A DNA stretch of 64,000 bases from Phallusia mammillata (GCA_003260075.1 QLIY01000124.1:62001-126000); one strand, 5' to 3'; shown: positions 14,201 through 25,671, counted from the first letter of the stretch. Notes: generated from the letters alone by a model not told the origin. Numbers and translations are program-made.

Positions 14201-17200
14201 GAACAAACTTTTCTAGTTTTACCAAGTCAGCAAAAAAACTTGTACCGTTTTCATGACCTTAAAAAGAGAAAATAGAAAAAAACAGTTTTAGGCGACCTGC
14301 TATAATTATGTATTTTCCGGCAGAAATGAAACCGTTTCAAATTCACTTGATGAGAAACCAACAGGCGTTTCCCATCCTAGCTTCTCCTACGTCACTGATC
14401 AGCTGACTAGCATGAGTGACATACCACCTCAGTTTTCCAAGACCAATTTATCCAGGTCAGTACAATACCATTTTGTGAATAGTTACTAAAAAAATGATTT
14501 TTGTAATTTTATGGAATTGGTGACATAAAACCTGTCTTAAAATTGTAACATTTGGCAGATCAAAAGGAATAATTTTCTCATGGAAATCATACTGCAAATC
14601 GATTTTATCGTAGAAAACACAATGTACATAAATTTTCCATATAAATCATGATGTATATTATTTTCCCATAGAAATCACAACATTTTTACATTTACTAATT
14701 AACATCGCACTGTCATAAATTTTTCCATAGAAATCATGGCGTATCTATTTCTCATATAAATCAAATTATTTCAACAGACCTAGCATTGCATCCACACAGT
14801 CTTGTCCAGTGCAACAACAGATGCAGCACCACCATCAGCGGGGGGGGGGTGGTGGGGGTATGGGCGGTGGCTCGGATGGGGTTGGTGGTGGGGCCAGGGG
14901 AAACCCCGGGGGCGCAGATAACAACCGAATGTTCACCCAGCGTCAAGATGGCAGGATGCACAACCCGTCCAACGTCACAAAGAACGCTATTGTGACGTAT
15001 GATGTCAAGTAAGTAGTGACTCATTTAGTTGTGTTTTATTTACAAATTAGTCTAGTTTAGTTAAGGATTGAAAACATTGTTTAAAAGAATAGTATCAATT
15101 ACTTTCATATGTTTTGTTCTTTTAAAAGCCAACGGGCTATTTAAACTGAAGGAAAATGAAATAGATAATTGCAACACAAGTTTTTATTTGGACCGGCCCA
15201 AATTGCCAAATCAATAATAAATTCTCCTGAGGACCTCAAAGCGTTGTAAAAGTTTTAGTTCTGCTGACTCGCGATCAAACTGTTGTAGTTATGCTAAGTC
15301 ATCAGAAAACCTAAACTATGTACTTGGCAGAAATGAAACCGTTTCAAATTCACTTGATGAGAAACCAACAGGCGTTTCCCATCCTAGCTTCTCTTACGTC
15401 ACTGATCAGCTGACTAGCATGAGTGACATCCCACCCCAGTTCACCAAGACTAATTTATCCAGGTCAGTACTGTGCCGTTTGTAAATAGTTTCTAAAAAGA
15501 CACCAAAAACGTCACACTTTACGTCCCTTTTCAAACCAGCATAGAATTTTTTTCTGAAGTGATGTAACAGAATTTGTGGCATAAAACCTTTCTTAAAATA
15601 TCCATAAAAAATCCAAATAAATCGACAAAAAAGGATTTTAAATTTGGCAGATCAAATTGATAAATCTTCTCATAGAAATGACTTTAAAAATCTATTATAT
15701 CATAGAAATCACATTGTTTCACAGAAATCATGGCGTTTCAAATTGTCTCATAGAAATCAAATTCTTTCAACAGACCTAGCATTGCATCCACGCAGTCTTG
15801 TCCAGTGCAACAACAGATGCAGCACCACCATCAGCAGCTGATAAGGAACAGAAGCGGAAACAGCAACGTCTTTGCATCCGATCTCGAGTCCTCCCGCTTT
15901 CACGACACGTCATCATCTTCCGCAAGTAACCTTCGCAGTGTAGGGGAACTCCCACCTCCACCACCCAGCCCACCGCTCTCTCAACGAACCGGTGTTAGTG
16001 ACAGGTAAGATAAAAAAGAGATACATTTTTGTTCACTACGATTAATTGTGATTAGTCGCATAACGAATTGGCGAAGCTCTGTTATGCGATTAAGCAGAAT
16101 ATTTTCTTGACTGACAATTGCAGCAAACTTCGGCTAATCCGGGGGGGGGGGGACAGGTAAGATAAAAAAGAGATACATAAGTTTTTTGTTCACTACGATT
16201 AATTCTGATTAGTCGCATAACGAATTGGCGAAGCTTTGTTATGCGATTAGGCAGAATATTTTCTTGACTGACAATTGCAGCAAACTTCGGCTAATCCGGA
16301 CCCGTTTGGACCTAAAAAAATCCGGATTAGACGAAGATCCAGATAAACCGATGTCGATTAGTTAAAGCCTTACCACATTACAAATCATTTGTACCTCGAG
16401 TTTTGTCCGAATTAGGCGAAGATCCGGATTAACCGAGGTTTGCTGTATTATCATTATATTGTCGAAGAAGGTAGCCATCCAAGGTTTCGCACAGGGACCC
16501 AAAGTATTGAATATTAAAAAAAACGGAGCACTTTTTCTTATTCACAGAAGCCGAGGAAGCAGTTCGGCGATGCACTCAACCGGTGAGAGGTCAAGTCGGG
16601 GTCAGAGGTCACGAAGGCGGCCGCAAGGTGGCAGCACCAACATGGGAACCGGAGCCACGGCCCAGTACGCTTCTACCAAATTTACGAATGTTGATACTGA
16701 TACCGGAATCGACAGTCCTCATCAAACCCCATCACCACATCGGTGGGTTTCATAAGAATACTGTCTCTTGTTTACAAACTTGATATTTAGAATGGCAAGG
16801 GTTTAGATTTTGGAATGTCTGTTGCTGGTTATGGATCTTTTTGTACTGAATCTCATTTTAGAATAGAAACGGTTTTGTCTAGTTTTAGCACAATCAGATC
16901 TATTGAATTTTTACAAATATTCACTTGTGAACAAATATTTTAGATGTGTTTTATTCCTATTAAGCTTTAAACGCCATGCACAGTCAAAAGTAAATCGAAT
17001 TGTGACTTGTTCTAGATCTTAGGAACCGGTATCATAGAAAGCGGTATAGCGGTTTCAGTAGGATTAGATTTTCACAAATCAATCAATACTTTTTTGCTAG
17101 ACCCGTTGGTATTTCGTCACCCACACCCCCAACCCCGCCTATTCGAGGTGTTTCTGCTTTACCTTATGGACGAGGACAACCTGTGATGCATTTCAACGAT

Positions 17201-19499
17201 GCGCAGTAAGTTTAAGGGAATTATAAAGTACGACGTTTTTGTATGTGTTAAAATACTCAGTAAAACAAAAGCAACCAAGAAAGTATAAAACTCAAGATAT
17301 TATAACATATGAATTCGGGGGGGGGGCTGTATGTGTTAAAATACTCAGTAAAACACAAGCAACCAAGAAAGTATAAAACTCAAGATATTATAACATATGA
17401 ATTCTTTGTTGAAATTTCAAATTTTAGGAACTTTGGGAATATTTCTTGGCTTGGTTTGGTTTTCTCAAATTTATTTTTTGTTTAGGGACCCCACATTGAA
17501 CTTGGGTTACCTGGCGGGTCCATCAGAGGGCGATACAGATGCAGAAAACGACGCAGTCGGTCGTTTGAACGTTCGACAATTTGCCAACGAATCATGCCAG
17601 AGAAACAGTGTTGCAGTTTCAGCCGTGTCTATGATGAATACGTACGGCTCTGAATCAGACCAAGAGCAAACTTCAAGCGAACCGGAAACTTCGGATGATG
17701 AATCATTACAGATGGAGTCGGTTTCACAGGTCGGTTTTTACAACGACTTTAATATCATGACTTTAATCACTGAAACAATTGAAAACTTATTAGGATTTGC
17801 AAATTTTAACAAACCTTCAAAATTTTTGGCAAATATTAGTTTGCTGCTGAAGCAAATTGCTAAGGTTATCAGTTCTTTGAAATATATGACATTATTAGTC
17901 CTTACTCAAATAGAATCACTAAATTCAAGACGAAAATACTGTGACCAACAAACCACCCAGAACCTCCCTTTAAGGAGATAACAAGTATGCCTTATGGCAA
18001 ATTGCTGACGATCTCGAAATAATTGGCATCACCATCAGCCCTTATTCAAATAGAAAAAATCTCATGTTGATTCAGGTCGGACAAAACCGAGCCCTTTTGG
18101 ATGAAGACGCCGAACCTCCACGCCCTAACCCCCAGCCCCGACACTTTAAGCCATCACAACAACAACAACACAACGATCGCCACTACCCTAACGCTTACCA
18201 CACACACCCTGCTAACATCGACGAAGGCCAACCTCTGATAAACAACATAAGACAAGATGCGCCTTCCACCACAAAACCGCGTCCAAACCGTAGACCAGGG
18301 AACAAGTCGAGACGACAGAGGGCTTCGAATAAGGACCTTTCCCGTGTAAACAGCGCAAGCAGTTCAACATCTTCATCATATCAGCATAACACCGGTGACA
18401 GTGGCATGAGCGCTGGGGTAGGCTGCTCTACTGAACACAGCAGCCTCAACAGCAACGCAAGTGGTGGGAGTGCGCTCGCCGGAGCAGTCAGTCGAAGTCG
18501 AACGGCTGGTAACTTGTCGTCATATGACGTAGCGGGTCCTAACGACCACGTGACGTCAGAAGAGGAATTGTTACGTCATCAGGATGGTAATTTTTCGTCG
18601 CCGACTTCGCCCACGGCTAGTTGCGTATCAGAACAAAGCGGATACCATAGCACCGGTTCGAGCTGTTGGCAATATCACGAACCGCATACTGTCGCCCAAC
18701 AAATGCCACGAAGACATCCAAGGCAGGAACCTGAACCAGTGATTAACCAACAACAGCAGCAACACCCAAATACACATTCATTAGGTAGGTATTGAGAGAT
18801 ATTGGAGCATTGTAGCTTAGGTTTTACAAATTGATTGTCCGAAAAGTCAGCTTTATATGATAAACGGCTACGGCCATATGTTTGTCCAATTTATAATTTA
18901 TTTGTAAGCTGTAACAGTCACACTGTTTCGACATATAAAGTCTCATCAGTGAAGCTGTAGACAAAGATATTAGCATCGAACAGAATTGGTCGTGGCATGG
19001 CTTTTCTGCCTGTTGCTCCCAACAAACTGGAGTGCTGTTAAATGGCTTCACTAGCCATGCCTTAAGTTTCGTCACCAGCTGCACTGGTGGGGTCTTATAT
19101 AAAACAGTGTGCACTGTCTGCACCTTACTTAACATTTATTGGTTTGACGTCGCTACTTTGTTCATTTGCCATACAATACACAATAAATGTACTCGCTAAT
19201 TGTGCAGCTAACATTATCTTTTTTAAGGAGACAGAAACGCCAGTTACCCTAAAGCGCAACAACGCTACTACCCCAATACAATGAACGGGACTTCCCCAAT
19301 GATGCAAGACTGCTCTTCTGCGCCCACTGGCGGTATAGACTCCATGACAGGAGGTGGCGCTCAGCTCCAAGTCGCCAGAACAGTGCTCGTCGGCGGGATC
19401 GGCGGCAAAATGGCTCGGGGAAGACCGCAAGAATTGTCCGACGTCCCAGAGGTCTCGACGTCTGATTTCTGCGAAGACTATAGCGATCAGAGTCAATAG
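1976..19499 (+). CDS. ROBO: Roundabout (Robo) guidance receptor, 5' truncated by window edge
   Basis: Single-pass receptor for Slit ligands in axon and cell guidance. Exons I can join in phase: 1976-2095, 3817-3987, 4464-4672, 6058-6139, 6801-6966, 9253-9419, 9837-10077, 10738-10856, 11089-11470, 11938-12102, 12628-12657 (or its copy 13396-13425), 13763-14024, 14324-14455, 15774-16004, 16548-16742, 17101-17205, 17486-17729, 18076-18784, 19231-19499. All use GT-AG and the phases agree, except where poly-G junctions interrupt. The domain order Ig4-Ig5-FN3-FN3-FN3-TM-long proline-rich tail, and family phrases such as PPPVIRRGP at the start of Ig5, identify Robo rather than DCC, contactin or neogenin. 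The stop is TAG at 19497-19499, after DYSDQSQ. A chordate with a single Robo gene is plausible, but paralogy cannot be judged from here. Confidence 0.93.
4950..4959. other. Poly-G junction 1 (Robo intron)
   Basis: Ten G between copies 4856-4949 and about 4967-5053. The copies differ by an 8-base indel (gttgttaa). Confidence 0.85.
6418..6429. other. Poly-G junction 2 (Robo intron)
   Basis: Twelve G between copies 6288-6417 and 6430-6560, which differ by a few single bases and A-run length. Confidence 0.85.
7105..7186 (-). tRNA. tRNA-Ser (anticodon AGA)
   Basis: Read on the minus strand, the 82-base sequence gives a 7-bp acceptor stem (GTTGTCG/CGACAAC), the A box TGGCCGAGTGG, an anticodon loop CTAGAAA with anticodon AGA, a long class II variable arm and a B box GGTTCGAATCC. 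These are the hallmarks of eukaryotic tRNA-Ser. No intron is visible. It lies antisense inside a Robo intron, between the two FN3-1 exons. Confidence 0.95.
9461..9512 (+). repeat. tRNA-related SINE fragment (B-box only)
   Basis: A pol III B-box-like arm, GTGGGTTCAAATCCCACC, pairs into a T-stem just after a Robo FN3 exon. A similar fragment with GGATTCGAATCC lies near 3030. No complete cloverleaf can be folded by eye, so I call this a SINE or tRNA relic. Confidence 0.4.
10496..10505. other. Poly-G junction 3 (Robo intron)
   Basis: Ten G between copies 10401-10495 and 10506-10597, with several substitutions (for example gggcctgtgcg/gaatctgcgc). Confidence 0.85.
10915..10925. other. Poly-G junction 4 (Robo exon/intron boundary)
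   Basis: Eleven G between 10797-10914 and 10926-11044. Both copies include the last 59 bases of a Robo FN3-2 exon and its donor, with silent third-position changes. The literal sequence carries that exon end twice. Confidence 0.85.
11223..11292. other. Poly-G junction 5, 70 bases, inside a Robo exon
   Basis: The longest tract. It is flanked by an exact 24-base duplication (11199-11222 and 11293-11316) within the FN3-3 coding exon. It would encode poly-Gly and shift the frame. Removing the tract and one copy restores the domain. Confidence 0.9.
12168..12177. other. Poly-G junction 6 (Robo intron)
   Basis: Ten G between short copies 12142-12167 and 12178-12200. Confidence 0.8.
12995..13026 (+). 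pseudogene. ROBO: Truncated copy of a Robo tail exon
   Basis: The first 32 bases of the exon whose full copy starts at 13763 appear here after a good acceptor and then run into a 10-base G tract. The preceding intron and the micro-exon are also present twice (12360-13026 against 13144-13795), with scattered substitutions. I interpret this as the end of one allelic contig, not a real extra exon. Confidence 0.8.
13027..13036. other. Poly-G junction 7 (inside a Robo tail exon)
   Basis: Ten G joining a truncated tail exon to an out-of-order fragment of the transmembrane exon. Confidence 0.85.
13037..13133 (+). pseudogene. ROBO: Misplaced fragment of the Robo transmembrane exon
   Basis: These 97 bases repeat 11922-12019 (acceptor, stalk and start of the membrane helix) with a silent-looking C/T change, and G tracts bound them on both sides. 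The fragment cannot be spliced into the receptor in order. It looks like a tiny allelic contig dropped between two larger ones. Confidence 0.8.
13134..13143. other. Poly-G junction 8
   Basis: Ten G closing the 97-base transmembrane-exon fragment. The intron copy that matches 12360 onward follows. Confidence 0.85.
14778..15462 (+). pseudogene. ROBO: Duplicated Robo tail exons (three partial or complete copies)
   Basis: Exon 14778-14839 is the truncated first copy of the exon at 15774-16004. After a G tract, 14850-15008 repeats the 3' part of exon 13763-14024. 15331-15462 then repeats exon 14324-14455, with QFT in place of QFS and a few silent changes. The introns between the copies are clearly diverged but homologous. 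Taken literally, the message would carry the tail segments twice. As alleles, they collapse to one set. Confidence 0.75.
14840..14849. other. Poly-G junction 9 (inside a Robo tail exon)
   Basis: Ten G joining the QMQHHHQ part of one tail exon to the glycine-rich part of an earlier exon. Confidence 0.85.
16141..16152. other. Poly-G junction 10 (Robo intron)
   Basis: Twelve G between copies 16000-16140 and 16153-16300. The break falls inside the left terminus of the pogo-like MITE. Confidence 0.85.
16278..16445 (+). mobile_element. pogo/Tigger-like MITE in a Robo intron
   Basis: The terminal inverted repeats CAGCAAACTTCGGCTAATCC and the complement of its right-end counterpart match over about 23 bases with two differences. 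The element is 168 bp with no coding capacity. Related terminal sequence recurs near 42510-42548. The assignment rests on the CAG...TTAATCCGGA type of terminus. Flanking TA duplication is not clean, so the family is tentative. Confidence 0.55.
17317..17326. other. Poly-G junction 11 (Robo intron)
   Basis: Ten G between near-identical copies 17241-17316 and 17328-17404. Confidence 0.85.
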
Positions 19500-20375
19500 A
19501 TGTTAATTGACTTTATGAAAAAGTATATTTGTTCCTCGAAAATTTGAGGCATTGACAACATGTTTTCTATCATGCTTTGGCGCTTCATTGTCACTATATT
19601 CGTTTCACTGTCAGCCGATAAACTTCGGCGTCCGTTCACAATGTGAGCGTATTCGTGAAGTTATTTCCTAATCTTTTTTTAAGGCAGTTCCATTTTATTT
19701 ACGTGTGTTGTTTCGAGAATTTTCGGGCTGCTTGAAGCCCAATCGACTGTGTGAATCTTTGCTGCAATGAAAAACCTTCGTTTGTGAATCACTATTCGAA
19801 AGATATCTTGAAAACTTTTACAAACCTTCTAAAACTTTTAAAATGTTTCAATCCAAAAATATACGAAAAAACATGTCCAATATGGAAAATACCTTAAAAA
19901 TCAATCCGAATGTTAAACTGCCATCAAATGTCGCAAATCTGAAACAAACAACATTTTTTGATAAACCGACACTTACCGACACTTGTTTGTCCACAGCAAG
20001 ACGAATAGTATCTTAATACGTCCATTTTGTTCTTTTTCGTGCCGCAGTACCACTTCGTCGCCATGGAAACGTACAACGCCACATAGCTTATCCCTATTCT
20101 TCGTGTTGTTCCCTTAGCCCCCGCCCGCTTTCCTATTTATTTTTTGCTCGACTAACAGTGGCTTTTCGGCGTTTCTGTACCGCAAATGCCGGTCGCTGAA
20201 ATTTCGCGTTTTTTGTTTCTTTTTTCATTGTCTTGCGTCGTTTTTTGTGTCGCTCGGCGCACTGTCTCGTACTTCGCGTCAAATACAAACGTCTCTCCTA
20301 GGAATAGAGTGTTCAAGCTGTATGAGTACCAGATCCTTCAACAGGCAGCGTGATCATTTATCACGTTTTTGTGTG

Positions 20376-20381
20376 AATAAA
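20376..20381 (+). terminator. Candidate Robo polyadenylation signal
   Basis: This is a canonical AATAAA, 877 bases after the Robo stop codon, and the first clear one on that strand. The whole 19500-20400 stretch is otherwise non-coding and is probably 3' UTR. Confidence 0.5.
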
Positions 20382-20566
20382 TAACTGAGAATGGATTCTA
20401 TTAGAACTCTTGAAAGGGAGCCGAAGATGCTATACACACTCGTTTTATCCTCATAGATGGATTGTGTTTCTTGAAAACGATTTTCCACTCTCAGATGTGT
20501 GGTCTAGGAAAAGTTTATTTAGTTTGGTGACAAAAAATTCGAGGCCCAATCCAACTGCATTGAAAC

Positions 20567-20766
20567 CAGTGGTGGGATTCAGCCGGTTCGCACCGGTTCT
20601 GTAGAACCGTCTCACGAAATTTTATGAGATCAGCAAACCGGTTAGCATTACCAGTTACGGTCAATGGATATTTGCATCTTATCTGATACACTGAGTTTTG
20701 AGATCCGGCTAAAAATATTGCTTTTGGCATAGAACCGGCTGACAAAACTTTAGAATCCAACCACTG
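20567..20766 (+). mobile_element. hAT-like MITE, family A copy 1
   Basis: The 200-bp element begins CAGTGGTGGGATTCAGCCGG and ends with the inverted CCACTG. It is flanked by an 8-bp target duplication (attgaaac at 20559-20566 and attgaagc at 20767-20774, one mismatch). Both the CAGTGG ends and the 8-bp duplication are typical of hAT transposons. It has no coding capacity. Related copies lie at 33844, 38471 and about 49192. Confidence 0.85.
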
Positions 20767-20774
20767 ATTGAAGC

Positions 20775-22742
20775 CACAACTAACACGAATTAGCTCTATA
20801 ATGTTGTGAGATGTGAAAAAAGTAGACGATATGCTAGTTGTGCGCTACTGACAGAAAAGCGTAGAACAGCCTGCAGCTACACCGTTAATACCTACGTTAT
20901 GTATACCATAACCACAGGGCTCAACGTTGGTGAAACCAGTCAAATGGTCTTCAGGTTATAATCAAGTGTTAGGAAGGGGAAACGATGTGAGAAGATTTCA
21001 AGCACAGGAAGGAAGTGTATAGAACAAACATTATGGCAAAAGTGCTGTCATACAAATCGTAGATCATAGAAAGAAGGTTGTTACATGTAACGGCGTAACG
21101 CAATCTCATTGTACACAACAACTAACACTTAAATACACTAAAGGTGTAGCCTACTTTTCACTACAAGGCAATATAGATAAGACACATTAGGCTGCCCGGT
21201 ACTCTTAGTCAGATTATCCGAAAGCAGTTAGATGTTTTCAAATAATTGAGGGTAACCTTCAGTTTGGAACCGCCTACTGTTTCCAGAGAGAGAATATGTA
21301 TTTTGTTTGTTGCCTCAAGAAATCTAAAAGCGTGGAAACAAACGTTTCCAGAAATAATTGGGACAAAGGCACAAATTAAAAATGTGTTTGCATGCAGCGA
21401 TTTAGCAGTAACATACATAATGAAGGTGAGTCAACTCCATAACAAACAAAAATAAATAAATTGCAATAATTTAACGTTTGGACAAAAAAACGTATTTTTG
21501 TATGTACACAAAGACAAAAATGATAGTATAGGCTAAAAATGGAACCTTTGCACTTTAATTCACCAATATTAAGCCGCACAAATTTATTTTAGTAAACAAG
21601 GCCCTCGGAATCCCTTTTCATAGAATAAAATATATTTTAGTCTCCAACGAGACCTCGAGGTCACTTGTGATTACGGCTGCAGAAGGGCGTCCGAGACTAG
21701 TATATTTCAGTCACGCCCAGATTTGACGTTTTTATCAATTAAATTTTAATGTATAATAGAAGGTTTTGTTAATATTTTACTTTATTGTTGTGAATTTTTT
21801 GATAAACTACAACACGATGACTTTTGTGTGTAATTTTTCTATTTTTTAGACGTGATTAACAGTCATTTGCTCTTGTAAACTCGTCTCACCTCGATACAGT
21901 TCTGGCGTATGTTGTTGACTTTGCATGCAAAATTGCAAATGTAGACGAATAAATCGTAAAGTACTCTAGTTGTAAAGTTTCTGGATGTGCGAAGGTTTAA
22001 CATAAAACCTGTAATTGTTGGCAGTGATTGTGGGGGTATGATAAAAGTTGCAAAAAATTTGTGTTGTTTGCTGCATTTAAAATAATAAATAAACATAATA
22101 AAAGTCCAATGAATGTTTTAGTTATTTGCTTTGCAAAAGTTTGCATTAACTGTTGTAACTATTAAAAGATTATTTGGCATGCCCTTGAGCTGTAAATGTT
22201 TACAGAAAATACTTCAATTTATGTAATATTTTTTATTGGAAACATATACCATTATATTAGTGTAATATATACTATTTAATTTTGTGCATGTTGTAATTAA
22301 AACTAGGGCATATGCTCAAAATTGCCATAGCAACCAGCCGAAGAAACCTGAATTGTAAGCTACAGTTTACACTAACAATATAAAAACAAAATACAGGTAT
22401 TTGACTACAGCATCAAAATTTGCTTGAAACAGATTTATGTGACAAACAGCTAATTTTGTAGATATCACATACGGTTTTGTTGTAATCATTGACAGATTTA
22501 ACGATTTTTCTCTGTGTAAAGCACTTTTTTATTCTGTTGATACTGTTTGGATGCACAAATGCACACAGCTTTTGTTAATCTTGTAGCAGTAAATAAAATA
22601 ATCCAAAGTCATTTTTGCCTCTCACAGATTTGTAAACAACATGTGTAATGGCCCATTGACATAATACAAACCATCAGGAATTGCTGCAATAATATGCAAT
22701 AGGTTTTCGTGTTTAAGCCCAAAGCCAAATTTTACATTCAAT
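20775..22742. other. Intergenic, nothing recognised
   Basis: AT-rich sequence between the Robo 3' end and the RGS gene. I see no exon, RNA gene or clear transposon. The last few hundred bases should hold the promoter and 5' UTR of the RGS gene, but no specific element stands out. Confidence 0.5.
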
Positions 22743-24170
22743 ATGGCCAACAAGACATCATTACACCCTCCAACACAAAATGTCAGGCCTGTGGTTCAAG
22801 ACTCTCCCAGTATGATTCTGTATCGTAAAATGGAAAACATCATTGAAAAAATGCAAGATGAGCGAATTGGTGTACCCATAAAAACTGTAAAAAGCTTGCT
22901 AACAAAAATACCAGATGTTTTCAGTGGTGAAGACCTGGTCAACTGGTTAAATTCCAACATAAACATCAATGATCAAGAAGAAGCCATACATTTGGGATCC
23001 CTTATTGCCGCCCATGGGTATTTCTTTCCCATAGACGACCATGTGATCACACTAAAAAATGATGGATCATTTTACCGTTTTCAGTCTCCTCGGCACTGGC
23101 CCTCGAAAGGATGGGACCCAGAAAATACTGAATATGCAATTTATCTCTGCAAGCGCACAATGCAGAACAAAGCAAGGTTAGAGCTTGCAGATTATGAAGC
23201 AGAAAACCTTGCACGGTTGCAAAGAACTTTCTCTAAGAACTGGGAGTTTATATTTGCCAAAGCCGAACAAGAGGCAAAACAGGATAGAAAACGAGATAAA
23301 ATCGTGCGCAAAGTTTTGGACAGCCAAGAGCGGGCTTTCTGGGATGTGCACCGACCAGTACCTGGATGTGTTAACACCACTGAAGTTGACATAAAGAAAG
23401 CGTACTGGTACAAAGACAGAACTAAAAAGTCTATGTACAACTCTTCTCCACGCAAGTCTGCAGAAAAAACTTCCCCCAGTCCAAGGAAAGATGCTGAGAC
23501 CATTGAATCTTTAAATCTTACCATCCAGAATTTGACAAGACAGTTGGATCGGCATTGCCTCAAAATGTCCAAAGTGTGTGAGAGCGTCATAAGCTACACA
23601 GAGCAACAGTTAGATTATGACCCCCAAATAACCCCACCTGAGCCTGCCAACCCTTGGATATCAAATGAGGATCATTACTGGACTGAGAGCAGGGAGAAAG
23701 ATATCACCGTTCGGCGGGCTACTCGATGGAAGTTCTCTTTTGGGGGTCTTCTGAAGGATGATCAGGGCAGAGCAGAGTTCCGGAAGTTTTTGGAAAAGGA
23801 ATTTTCGGCTGAAAACTTGGATTTCTGGCTGGCCTGCAAAGATCTGAAAATGCAACCTATCAATAAAGCCAAAAGCACAGTACAGCAAATTTACAAAGAC
23901 TATGTTTCAGAGGAAACTTCTAGTCCAATCAACATTGATTCAAAAATTTATGACACCACCATGAAAAACATGTCCAATCCAGACCGCTACTGTTTTGAGG
24001 AAGCACAAGAGCACATCTACCAACTTATGAAAAATGACAGTTATGCCAGGTTCCTGAAATCGGATCAGTATAAGGGCTACATTCAAGGTAAGAAGCCCTT
24101 GGATAAACCGCAACGAAGGGTAATAGCTTCTCCATACAACCCACTAGTGAATGAATCAAGCTCAGATTAA
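22743..24170 (+). CDS. RGS7: R7-family regulator of G-protein signalling (RGS6/RGS7-like), intronless
   Basis: GTPase-activating protein for Gi/o alpha subunits. Family members work as a heterodimer with G-beta-5 and are anchored through the DEP/DHEX module. The 475-residue protein has a DEP domain (about 32-112, with VFSGEDLVNWL and AAHGYFFPI), the R7 linker (DSQERAFWDVHRPVPGCVN, about 193-211), a GGL domain (about 253-315, with QLDRHCLKMSKVCESV) and an RGS box (about 332-446, with EFSAENLDFWLACKDLK and AQEHIYQLMKNDSY). Similarity is closest to vertebrate RGS7/RGS6, without the C-terminal extension of RGS9-1. The start is the first in-frame ATG after non-coding sequence. The reading frame is uninterrupted, whereas vertebrate R7 genes have many introns, so a retrocopy origin or wholesale intron loss is likely. 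Confidence 0.95.
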   Translation: MANKTSLHPPTQNVRPVVQDSPSMILYRKMENIIEKMQDERIGVPIKTVKSLLTKIPDVFSGEDLVNWLNSNININDQEEAIHLGSLIAAHGYFFPIDDHVITLKNDGSFYRFQSPRHWPSKGWDPENTEYAIYLCKRTMQNKARLELADYEAENLARLQRTFSKNWEFIFAKAEQEAKQDRKRDKIVRKVLDSQERAFWDVHRPVPGCVNTTEVDIKKAYWYKDRTKKSMYNSSPRKSAEKTSPSPRKDAETIESLNLTIQNLTRQLDRHCLKMSKVCESVISYTEQQLDYDPQITPPEPANPWISNEDHYWTESREKDITVRRATRWKFSFGGLLKDDQGRAEFRKFLEKEFSAENLDFWLACKDLKMQPINKAKSTVQQIYKDYVSEETSSPINIDSKIYDTTMKNMSNPDRYCFEEAQEHIYQLMKNDSYARFLKSDQYKGYIQGKKPLDKPQRRVIASPYNPLVNESSSD

Positions 24171-25671
24171 GAGTGGTTTTACCGAAGCCAGAACCCCTTA
24201 TGTGTTAATGTGGGTATGTTACGACAAGGTGGGTATGCCATGTTGATTTCAGATTTCTATTTATTTGTAGTTTCCAACACTGTTAAATGCAGATCTTAAC
24301 TGGTGATCATGTTTCTTTTTTGTGAGTTTCTCAAAAACCGGTTTACCTGTCTGCTTGTGCATAAGCACAGACCTTTTTGTCCCGATGTTACTTCATTATA
24401 TTTGTTCTTATTATGCCCTTTCTTCAGTTATCCCAAAGTTTATTTATTGTCTCTTTATGCCATCGTAATCTGTATGAAAAAAGCACCCATTTCATGCAAA
24501 GACACTAGTGTGTTGGGTTGTATAAGAACAAAACATATATACTCTGACCTAAGTGTTGTTTACTGCCATGGTGTTTATTTCCAGTGGTCACCTTGATCTA
24601 GACTTTCTTGTTGAATTTTGGGTATTTCTTATGTAAAAGAGGTATATTTATATTTGTTCCAATCATAATTTCTTTCTGATACCATTCAAACGCACATGTT
24701 TGTTATCATTACCACAAATTGTGTCAAGTCTTCCAACAGAAAAGCTGTTTTCTTATGATTTGATGCTACCTAAATTGTACACCAGTAGCTTGTGACATGG
24801 ACTATCTCATACTAGTATTGCACAATATGCGGAGCTCTAAATCCTCATAGAATAGACATACAAATGCCATCAAACATATTCAGTACTTGCAAATGCCTGT
24901 CTTACCATTCCTGATATATAGTTTGTCCGAAGTGTTTGTAACTTTTATTGTGAATGGAGTTGTGTGACACAAATAGATCTTGCCCTGGCCTAATTAACTG
25001 GTGCACACAAACTTCCAGGTGTCTAATCATCAGCATTAGGTTTGTGTATCTGCTAAACTTGACTGATCATGACAACAGCAAGCATATGCAATGCCTGTTG
25101 TATTATACTCCTTTTGCCAGTTTGATTTCTTTTTAAGAGTTCACTGTGTTGCCCAACTTCAAATTGCTGCGCAAAAATGTTTTTTTCTGAGATTACTTTT
25201 TATATTTTGTGCACATACACAAGACCTAATAAAAGACTTAAGTGATTCCTTCCTGTGGCTGCTTAACAACTTATGAGCAACCAGTCGTACGTCCAAACCT
25301 ATAAAGTTTTTCTTGTTGTGTATTTTATTTGTTTTGATATTGTCTCTGTGCACTCAATTTACTATTTTTTGTTTTGTGGTGCATTTTGGGCTTCATAATT
25401 TCTTCAGCATTGACACTATATTGTCTGAATGTGTGTTTGTTTTAGTGATCATTTCAAATGCCAAGAATATACTTATGATTTCAAATATGTATGAAATGTG
25501 AGGAGTTTCACCAAAGACAATAAACTGGGCAAAAACTTCAAACTTGTGGCTTTTATTGGATTTACCCTAAATTAAATAAACACTATTTTACTTGTTTCAC
25601 ACTCATGCCAAAGGCTATAAAAATCTCTTAGCAATTAATCCAGAGGAAGAAAAAGCTCTTTACAGTGAAAG
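24171..25671. other. Convergent 3' UTR region of RGS and PTGR2 genes
   Basis: This stretch separates two convergent genes. I see no coding sequence. Signals for 3' ends occur near the PTGR2 stop, which suggests a long RGS 3' UTR of about 1.35 kb. Confidence 0.5.
25519..25524 (+). terminator. Candidate RGS-gene polyadenylation signal
   Basis: AATAAA on the plus strand. A minus-strand AATAAA (plus tttatt near 25554) lies about 30 bases further on and would serve the convergent PTGR2 gene, so the two transcripts may overlap tail to tail. Confidence 0.5.

Larger units (their letters stand above)
11938..19499 (+). other. ROBO: Robo transmembrane and cytoplasmic-tail exons
   Basis: Exon 11938-12102 encodes a stalk, a hydrophobic helix (AVIAGIALGLVALIAAVVGG) and a basic stop-transfer stretch. 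A 30-base micro-exon, 12628-12657, follows. The tail has a glycine-rich block (about 13840-13930), a proline run LPPPPPSPP near 15950 that resembles the Ena/VASP-binding CC2 motif of Robo, serine-rich and basic stretches in 16548-16742, an acidic block in 17486-17729 and a glutamine/serine-rich exon at 18076-18784. I infer that CC2 is present from its composition and position. CC0, CC1 and CC3 cannot be assigned with certainty. Confidence 0.85.
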
